Assembly: GCA_018713365.1 (NCBI GenBank)
Contig: DVOU01000063.1
Location: 1 to 48,887 of the forward strand
Source of the DNA: Pullichristensenella excrementipullorum
GTDB taxonomy: Bacteria; Bacillota; Clostridia; Christensenellales; Aristaeellaceae
Direction: 5' to 3'
Length of the DNA: 48,887 bases
Below, piece by piece: positions 43,306-48,887 of this stretch. The notes below the pieces were generated by a model. The model was not told where the DNA came from. It did no database searches and saw nothing but the letters and a program-made list of their open reading frames with translations. The translations under genes and the position numbers were made by a program. Each line of letters starts with the position of its first letter. The stretch's first letter is position 1.

Positions 43306-44052
43306 ATGTCAGGACACAATAAATGGTCTACCATCAAGCACAAAAAAGAGAAAACCGACGCGCAGCGCGGCAAGATATTCACCAAGATCGGCCGTGAGAT
43401 CGCCATCGCCGTGCGCGAAGGCGGCCCCGATCCGAACACCAACAGCAAGTTGAAGGACGTCGTGGCCAAGGCCAAGGCCGCGAACATGCCCAATGAAAAC
43501 ATCCAGCGCTCCATCAAAAAGGCCTCCGGCGAGGGCGACGCCACCCAGTACAAGGAGATCACCTACGAGGGATACGCCCCCGGCGGCGTGGCCGTGATCG
43601 TGGAACTGGTGACGGACAACCTCAACCGCACCGCCTCCGAAGTGCGCCACATCTTCGACAAGTGCGGCGGCTCTCTGGGCGCGACCGGCTGCGTGAGCTG
43701 GAAGTTCGAGCGCAAGGGCGTCATCGAGATCGACAACTCCAAGGGCCTGGACGAGGACGAACTGATGATGCTGGCGCTGGACGCCGGCGCCGCCGATGTC
43801 GAGAGCGACGGCGACGTGGCCGTCATTTACACAGACCCCAACGAACTGTCCGCCGTGCGCGACAGCCTCGAAGCCGCCGGCTGCACCTTCCTCTCCGCCG
43901 AGCGCGAGATGGTGCCGACCACCACCACCGAGATCACCGACCCCGATACGGTCGCCAAGGTCCGCAAGCTCATCGACTGGCTGGAGGACTACGACGACTC
44001 CCAGAACGTCTTCCACGACGCGGAGCTTCCCGAGGAGGAAGAGGAGGAATAG
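43306..44052 (+). CDS. yebC: YebC/TACO1-family protein
   Basis: A 248-residue protein. SGHNKWSTIKHKKEKTDAQRGKIFTKIGREI, NIQRSIKKASGEGD, YEGYAPGGVAVIVELVTDNLNRTASEVRHIF and GATGCVSWKFERKG are diagnostic. The family was long called a transcription regulator; more recent work links it to translation of difficult sequences such as proline runs. It ends in a run of glutamates. TTGGAGGG precedes ATG 43306. It is followed by murI after one base and is likely co-transcribed with it. Confidence 0.96.
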   Translation: MSGHNKWSTIKHKKEKTDAQRGKIFTKIGREIAIAVREGGPDPNTNSKLKDVVAKAKAANMPNENIQRSIKKASGEGDATQYKEITYEGYAPGGVAVIVELVTDNLNRTASEVRHIFDKCGGSLGATGCVSWKFERKGVIEIDNSKGLDEDELMMLALDAGAADVESDGDVAVIYTDPNELSAVRDSLEAAGCTFLSAEREMVPTTTTEITDPDTVAKVRKLIDWLEDYDDSQNVFHDAELPEEEEEE

Positions 44053-44053
44053 C

Positions 44054-44812
44054 ATGCGTAGCGCCCCGATCGGCGTGCTGGATTCGGGCATGGGCGGTCT
44101 GAGCGTTCTGCACGCCCTGAGAAGGGCGATGCCCCATGAGCGCTTCGTCTACTTTGGCGACAACGCCAACGCCCCCTACGGCCCGCGGCCGCCGGAGGAG
44201 ATACGCGCCCTGACGCTCAATACGGCGCAAACGCTGCTCAAGCGCGGCGTCAAGGCGCTGGTCATCGCCTGCAACACGGCCAACTCCGCCGCGGGAGACA
44301 TGCTCAAACAGCGCCTTCCCATCCCCGTGGTGGGCGTGGAGCCGGACCTTGCCGACGCCCGCGAACGCGCCGGAAACAAGCGCGTGATCGTCTTTGCCAC
44401 GCAGGGAACGCTGGCCATGCCCCTGTACCGGGATATGCGCGAGCGCCTTTGCCCGGAGGCCGTCTCCATCCCCGCGCCGGAACTGGTGATGATGGTGGAG
44501 CGCGGCGTACTCTCCGGCGAGGAGCCGGAGGCGTTTTTCCGCGAAAAACTGCGCCCGTGGGCCGTGGAAGAGCTGGGCGCGGTGGTGCTTGGCTGCACGC
44601 ATTTCATCTTTCTGCGCCCCGTGCTGTCTTCCATCGCTCCCGGCGTGCCGGTCTTCGATGGCGTGGAGCCAGTGATCGAGGACCTGCGCTCAACGCTCTT
44701 TCGCGCCGGCGCGCTCGCGCAGAGCGGCGAGGGCGGCGTGGAACTTCTTACATCTTCCGACGAGCCAGCCATCCGCGCGCGCATGCGCGATCTGCTGGCG
44801 GCGGAGCTTTGA
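44054..44812 (+). CDS. murI: Glutamate racemase
   Basis: A 252-residue cofactor-independent racemase supplying D-glutamate for peptidoglycan. IGVLDSGMGGLSVL holds the N-terminal Asp-Ser, ALVIACNTANSAA the first catalytic Cys and VVLGCTHF the second Cys with His. Its length is typical (250-270). ATG 44054 uses the GAGGAGG encoded by the Glu run at the end of yebC as ribosome site, so translation is coupled. Confidence 0.95.
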   Translation: MRSAPIGVLDSGMGGLSVLHALRRAMPHERFVYFGDNANAPYGPRPPEEIRALTLNTAQTLLKRGVKALVIACNTANSAAGDMLKQRLPIPVVGVEPDLADARERAGNKRVIVFATQGTLAMPLYRDMRERLCPEAVSIPAPELVMMVERGVLSGEEPEAFFREKLRPWAVEELGAVVLGCTHFIFLRPVLSSIAPGVPVFDGVEPVIEDLRSTLFRAGALAQSGEGGVELLTSSDEPAIRARMRDLLAAEL

Positions 44813-44898
44813 ACATCTTTCACCGGGCCTTGCGCGCCACGCGGCGCGCGGGGCTTCGATGGTTTTTGAACGACCTTCAGGCCAAGGGGGAGTGACGC

Positions 44899-45978
44899 AT
44901 GGACATGCTTTCTCCGGGCGACGCCGGAGCCGGTCGGCTGCTCATCGTCGATGACGACGCCATCAACCGCGCCATCCTCGAAAACATCTTCGCCCCCTTT
45001 TATCCCATCGACGAGGCCGAGGACGGCGACGAGGGTCTGGAAAAGATCCTCGCGCGCCCAGAGCGCTTCTGCGCCGTGCTGCTGGACGTGGTCATGCCGC
45101 GCATGAGCGGCCTTGCGGTGCTTGAGCGCCTCAAGGCCGAGTCGCTGACGGAGAGATTGCCCGTCTTCCTCATCACCGCCGAGGCCAGCGACGAAAACAT
45201 GCGCCGCGCCTACGATATGGGCGTGATGGACGTCATCAGCAAGCCCGTGGTGCCCTACATCGTCTTAAAGCGGGTGCAGAGCGTCATCGAACTGTTTCAG
45301 GCGAGAAAACGCCTGCGCCGCACCGTCGCCAGCCAGCAGAGCAAACTTCTCGAGCAGGCGGAGAAGATCATCCGCCTCAATCAGGGCATGATCGAGGCGC
45401 TCTCCACCGCCATCGAGTTCCGCAGCGAGGAATCGGGCGATCACGTCCGCCGCATCCACGACATCACCCGCGAGCTGCTCGCCAGCACCGAGCTGGGCGA
45501 CGGCCTGGATGGCGAGACCATCGAGCAGATCGCCCTCGCCTCCATCATGCACGACGTGGGCAAGATCGCCATCCCGGACGCCATCCTCAACAAGCCCGGC
45601 AAATTGACAAAGGAAGAATACGAGGTCATGAAGACGCACACCACGCAGGGCGCGCTGCTGCTTGAGCGCATCCCGCAGCTGCGCGAGACCGGCCTCTACG
45701 CCTACGCCGCCGACATCGCCCGCCACCACCACGAGCGCTGGGACGGGCGCGGCTATCCCGACGGCCTGCGCGGGGACGAGATCAGCCCCTGGGCGCAGGC
45801 GGTCTCGCTGGCCGACGTCTACGACGCCCTGATCAACAAGCGCGTCTACAAGGCGGCCCTCCCGCGCGAAAAGGCGCTTGCGATGATCCAAAACGGCGAT
45901 TGCGGCGTGTTCGGCCCGCATCTTTTGAAGTGCTTTTTCGCGGTGGAGGAGCGGCTCTTCGCCCTTTACCAGCGCTGA
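44899..45978 (+). CDS. Response regulator with HD-GYP phosphodiesterase domain
   Basis: A 359-residue protein. Residues 13-130 are a receiver domain with VDDD and phospho-acceptor Asp63 (LLDVVMPRMSG), then Thr in ITA and Lys in SKPV. A short coiled linker leads to an HD-GYP domain: His218-Asp219 in MHDVGKIAIPD, HHERWDGRGYPDGL with the GYP triad at 285-287, and VSLADVYDALINKRVYK. HD-GYP enzymes hydrolyse cyclic di-GMP. AAGGGGGAG precedes ATG 44899. It opens a three-gene operon with an Hpt protein and a hybrid kinase, probably its phosphodonors. Confidence 0.93.
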   Translation: MDMLSPGDAGAGRLLIVDDDAINRAILENIFAPFYPIDEAEDGDEGLEKILARPERFCAVLLDVVMPRMSGLAVLERLKAESLTERLPVFLITAEASDENMRRAYDMGVMDVISKPVVPYIVLKRVQSVIELFQARKRLRRTVASQQSKLLEQAEKIIRLNQGMIEALSTAIEFRSEESGDHVRRIHDITRELLASTELGDGLDGETIEQIALASIMHDVGKIAIPDAILNKPGKLTKEEYEVMKTHTTQGALLLERIPQLRETGLYAYAADIARHHHERWDGRGYPDGLRGDEISPWAQAVSLADVYDALINKRVYKAALPREKALAMIQNGDCGVFGPHLLKCFFAVEERLFALYQR

Positions 45979-45993
45979 GAAAGGAGAACGATC

Positions 45994-46353
45994 ATGGACG
46001 AGGCCAGAAAACAGGCGCTCAGCGCCGCCGGCATCGACGTGGAGGCGGCGCTTGCGCGCATGATGGGCAGCGAAGCGCTGCTTGCGCGCCTTTTGAAGAA
46101 GTTCCTCGACGACGACAACTGCGAAAAACTCCATTCCGCCATTTCCGCCGGCGACCGTGAGGTGGCGTTGGCCGCTTCGCACACGCTCAAGGGCGTCTGC
46201 GGCAACCTCTCCATGACGGCGCTGTTCGACCTGCTCACCCGGCAGGTGGCGGCATTTCGCGCCGGGGACTGGGAGGGCGCTGTGGCCCTGCTTGAACAGA
46301 TCGATCAGGCCTACGCGCGCGTGACCGCCGCCATCCGGGAGGCCTGCGCATGA
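45994..46353 (+). CDS. Hpt (histidine phosphotransfer) domain protein
   Basis: A 119-residue helical protein consisting of one Hpt domain. ASHTLKGVCGNLSM carries the phospho-accepting His63 in the usual HxLKG motif, preceded by LLARLLKKFLDDDNCEKL and followed by a helix hairpin. It should carry phosphate from the receiver domain of the hybrid kinase encoded next to the receiver of the HD-GYP protein encoded before it. AAAGGAG lies just before ATG 45994. Its TGA overlaps the kinase ATG as ATGA. Confidence 0.9.
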   Translation: MDEARKQALSAAGIDVEAALARMMGSEALLARLLKKFLDDDNCEKLHSAISAGDREVALAASHTLKGVCGNLSMTALFDLLTRQVAAFRAGDWEGAVALLEQIDQAYARVTAAIREACA

Positions 46354-48881
46354 TGGACCGCCGCAAACGCGCCCGCCTCAAGCGCGTGCTGGCCAGCATG
46401 CGCCTCAACTTCATCGCCTTTGCAGCGCTGATCGTCATCGCCGTCATCGGCATATCGCTGATCCGCTCCACGCTGTTTGACAACGCGTGGGAGACGGGCA
46501 CCTCCATGGCCCACAACTACGCCGCCGAGGAGCAGAGCAGCCTGACGATGTATGAAACGCTGCTCACCTTTGGAACGGCCTCCATCGACGACCGCACGAA
46601 ACAGGGCTGGAGCCATGAAGAGATGCGCCAGTGGGCGGACATCTACTTCACCCGCCTCGATTCCGTGCTTGGCGAAGGCGTGGTCGATCCATACGTGGTG
46701 CTGGATGGCGAGATCATCGCCGCCCACCCATGGGATGGGGACGAGAACTATGACGTGGAAAGCGCCGAATGGTATCAGCGCGCCGTCGCCGCCGAAGGCA
46801 AGGTCATCTTCACCGATCTGTATACAGACGTCATCTACGACAAACCGGTCATCACCATCGCCCAGCAGTGCGCCTACGCCGATGCGGTGATGGCCTTCGA
46901 CATCCTGCCGGAGAACATACGCTTCCAGTTCGACGAACTGAGCATGGAGGCGGGTGATTCCTTCTTCCTCTGCGACAGCCGCGGGCAGATCATCTACGCC
47001 GACACCGACATCGAGCGCCCGCGCGAGGAAGTGCAGGCATATCTCAACAGCCTCGTCGCGCGCATCTCCGCCGGGGAAGTGGAGGGGCCGGGCCTCAACA
47101 TCAGCGATCTTGACGGCCAGGCGCGCGCCGTGTATTACGCCCGCCTGAACAATGGCTGGTACTCCATCGTCACCATCCCGCACAGCAACATACTCGGCGA
47201 TTTTTCGTGGCTGAAGATGTGCCTCATCCTGATGATCGCGCTGTTTCTGCTTTTGATCGCCGGCATGACATGGCGGGACATGCGCATCGGCGAGCGCATT
47301 GAGCGCACCAACGAGACCGTGCGCGTGCTGGGCAATTCCTACTACGCCCTCTACCGCGTGGACTACGGCGCGGACACCTACGAGATGATCAAGGGCTCGG
47401 ACTACGTGCGCGAGCGCATCCCGCCCTCCGGCCCCTACGGGGATCTTCTGCGCACGGCGGGCGAGGTCGTCGACCCGGACGCCTACAAGGACTTTCTCGA
47501 GAACTTTTCCTCGGAGAACATCCGCAAACTGGTCTCCCGGCGCGTGCGCAACTTCGGCGGCGACTTTCTGCGCCGCTTCGGCAACGAGATGCGCTGGGTG
47601 AGCGTGCGCATACTCTTTGACGAATCGCTGGCCCCGGAGGAAGTGGTGCTATGCTTCCAGGAAGTCGAGGAGGAAAAGCAGCGCGAGCTGCGCCAGCGCC
47701 GCCTGCTGGAAGACGCTCTGGAGATCGCCCGCAAAAACGAGGTCTCCAAGCAGAGCTTCTTCAGCAACATGTCCCACGACATGCGCACGCCGCTCAACGC
47801 CATCATCGGCCTGTCCGATCTGGCGGCGGGCCACGTCGAGGACCCGGAGAAGGAGCGCGAATACCTGAAAAAGATCAACTTTTCCAGCCGCCAGCTTCTC
47901 GGACTCATCAACGACATACTGGACATGTCGCGCATGGAGCAGGGCAAGCTGGTACTCAACAGCAAGGAATTTGACTTAAAGCAGTGCATGGAGGAGTGCG
48001 TGGGCTCGTTCCGCTTTCAGGCCGAGGCCGCGCGCAAGACGCTCACGCTGCAGATGGACGTGCGCGACGCGCAGGTGATGGGCGACCCCTTCCGCATCGG
48101 TCAGGTGATGAACAACCTGCTCTCCAACGCCGTCAAGTTCACCCGCGAGGGCGACAGCATCCGCGTCACCGTCACGCAGATGGAGGCCGCGCCCGGCCAG
48201 CTGTGCAAATACCGCCTCGTCATCGCCGATACGGGCATCGGCATGTCCAAAGAGTACCTGCCGCACCTGTTCGAGCCGTACAGCCGCGAGATGCGCTTTG
48301 GCGAGCGCCAGGCCGTGGGCACGGGGCTGGGCATGCCCATCACCCAGAGCATCGTCACGCAGATGAACGGCGAGATCCACGTCGAAAGCGCTCCCGGCGA
48401 GGGCACGACCTTCACCATCATCCTGCCCTTCGCCATCGCCCACAAGCAGGCAAAGGCCGCAGAGGCGGCGGACGGTGGGGAAGAGGCCTTCTCCCTCGAG
48501 GGCAAGCGCATCCTGCTGGCCGAGGACAACGAAGTCAACATGGAGATCACCACCGAGCTTTTGCAGATGAACGGCGTGGCCGTCACGCAGGCGTGGAACG
48601 GCGCGGAGGCCGTCGAGCGCTTCCGCGAGGCGGAGGCTTTCGCCTTCGACGCCATCCTCATGGACATGCAGATGCCGGTGATGGACGGCTGCGAGGCCGC
48701 CCGGGCCATCCGCGCCCTGGACCGGCCCGACGCCGCCAGCGTGCCCATCATCGCCGTCACCGCCAACGCCTTCGCCGAGGACATCGCCAGGACCACCGAG
48801 GCAGGCATGAACGGCCACATCTCCAAGCCCATCGACTTCGCCCTGCTCTGCCGGACCCTGGCCCGGCTGGTCAAGAAGTGA
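46350..48881 (+). CDS. Hybrid sensor histidine kinase
   Basis: An 843-residue membrane kinase. Helix 1 (about 12-36) and helix 2 (about 287-309) enclose an extracytoplasmic sensor of about 250 residues resembling a Cache/PAS-like domain. A cytosolic PAS-like region (about 325-445) and a coiled linker follow. HisKA has His476 in SNMSHDMRTPLN; the ATPase domain has NLLSNAVKF, DTGIGMS and GTGLGM. The C-terminal receiver has Asp772 in LMDMQMPVMDG. The ligand is unknown. ATG 46350 overlaps the Hpt stop; ATG 46353 is an equal alternative. The gene is complete, ending 6 bases before the window edge, where GAAAGG may be the ribosome site of a further gene. Confidence 0.95.
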   Translation: MMDRRKRARLKRVLASMRLNFIAFAALIVIAVIGISLIRSTLFDNAWETGTSMAHNYAAEEQSSLTMYETLLTFGTASIDDRTKQGWSHEEMRQWADIYFTRLDSVLGEGVVDPYVVLDGEIIAAHPWDGDENYDVESAEWYQRAVAAEGKVIFTDLYTDVIYDKPVITIAQQCAYADAVMAFDILPENIRFQFDELSMEAGDSFFLCDSRGQIIYADTDIERPREEVQAYLNSLVARISAGEVEGPGLNISDLDGQARAVYYARLNNGWYSIVTIPHSNILGDFSWLKMCLILMIALFLLLIAGMTWRDMRIGERIERTNETVRVLGNSYYALYRVDYGADTYEMIKGSDYVRERIPPSGPYGDLLRTAGEVVDPDAYKDFLENFSSENIRKLVSRRVRNFGGDFLRRFGNEMRWVSVRILFDESLAPEEVVLCFQEVEEEKQRELRQRRLLEDALEIARKNEVSKQSFFSNMSHDMRTPLNAIIGLSDLAAGHVEDPEKEREYLKKINFSSRQLLGLINDILDMSRMEQGKLVLNSKEFDLKQCMEECVGSFRFQAEAARKTLTLQMDVRDAQVMGDPFRIGQVMNNLLSNAVKFTREGDSIRVTVTQMEAAPGQLCKYRLVIADTGIGMSKEYLPHLFEPYSREMRFGERQAVGTGLGMPITQSIVTQMNGEIHVESAPGEGTTFTIILPFAIAHKQAKAAEAADGGEEAFSLEGKRILLAEDNEVNMEITTELLQMNGVAVTQAWNGAEAVERFREAEAFAFDAILMDMQMPVMDGCEAARAIRALDRPDAASVPIIAVTANAFAEDIARTTEAGMNGHISKPIDFALLCRTLARLVKK

Positions 48882-48887
48882 GAAAGG

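Noticed and set aside
44832..44867. Hairpin GCGCGCC-ACGC-GGCGCGC between murI and the response regulator gene
   Set aside because: The stem is perfect but short and the T run lies 13 bases away, so a terminator call is not supported.

Overview
The window is about 48.9 kb of GC-rich, gene-dense bacterial chromosome. It codes on both strands, with short intergenic gaps and frequent ATGA-type start/stop overlaps. The gene content points to a high-GC, spore-lineage member of the Bacillota (class Clostridia), probably anaerobic. Markers are Spo0A, a type III glutamine synthetase, an oxygen-sensitive class III ribonucleotide reductase, a ThyX-type thymidylate synthase, an infC-rpmI-rplT operon with an L20-type leader, AGGAGG-type ribosome binding sites and near-consensus sigma-A promoters. 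I see no rRNA, tRNA, CRISPR array or prophage. The only mobile-element trace is the C-terminal end of a transposase at the left edge. Species cannot be fixed from sequence alone.

Left part (1-8 kb). A transposase end is followed by a small XRE regulator. Two leftward operons come next: rRNA/tRNA methyltransferase - UPF0340 protein - heparinase-like protein, and GNAT/PNPOx fusion - duplicated small-barrel protein - zinc-type alcohol dehydrogenase. An alpha/beta hydrolase that has lost its nucleophile serine follows, then an FmdB zinc ribbon and murA.

Repair block (9-18 kb). A 1037-residue fusion of an endonuclease Q-like PHP nuclease with a UvrD/PcrA-like helicase stands beside an AEC transporter and an overlapping uvrB-uvrA pair.

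Middle (18-34 kb). This holds an alanine/sodium symporter, an AraC/GyrI-like regulator, a glycosyltransferase with a repeat tail, and an ACT-domain protein with a membrane protein. It continues with an acyl-CoA ligase, a PH-like membrane protein, and a CsoR-type regulator with a P1B metal ATPase and a 58-residue membrane peptide. Type III glutamine synthetase, a flavodoxin-like protein and a DUF1653-RecQ fusion follow, then a second XRE regulator and spo0A.

Right part (34-48.9 kb). The infC-rpmI-rplT operon has an attenuator leader and infC appears to start with ATC. Divergent nrdD and thyX (DNA precursor supply) share an intergenic region with two NrdR-like boxes. A class I amidotransferase is coupled to thyX. 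A leftward operon encodes a Nudix protein with a vestigial HAD domain, RecX and an ABC transporter. The yebC-murI pair comes next. The window ends with a three-gene signalling operon (REC-HD-GYP, Hpt, hybrid histidine kinase) holding every step of a His-Asp-His-Asp phosphorelay.

The strongest candidates for something little described are the EndoQ-helicase fusion, the DUF1653-RecQ fusion, the two-domain ThyX with its signature motif split between halves, and the metal ATPase with its coupled micro-membrane protein. All assignments come from reading the sequence; no database search was run.
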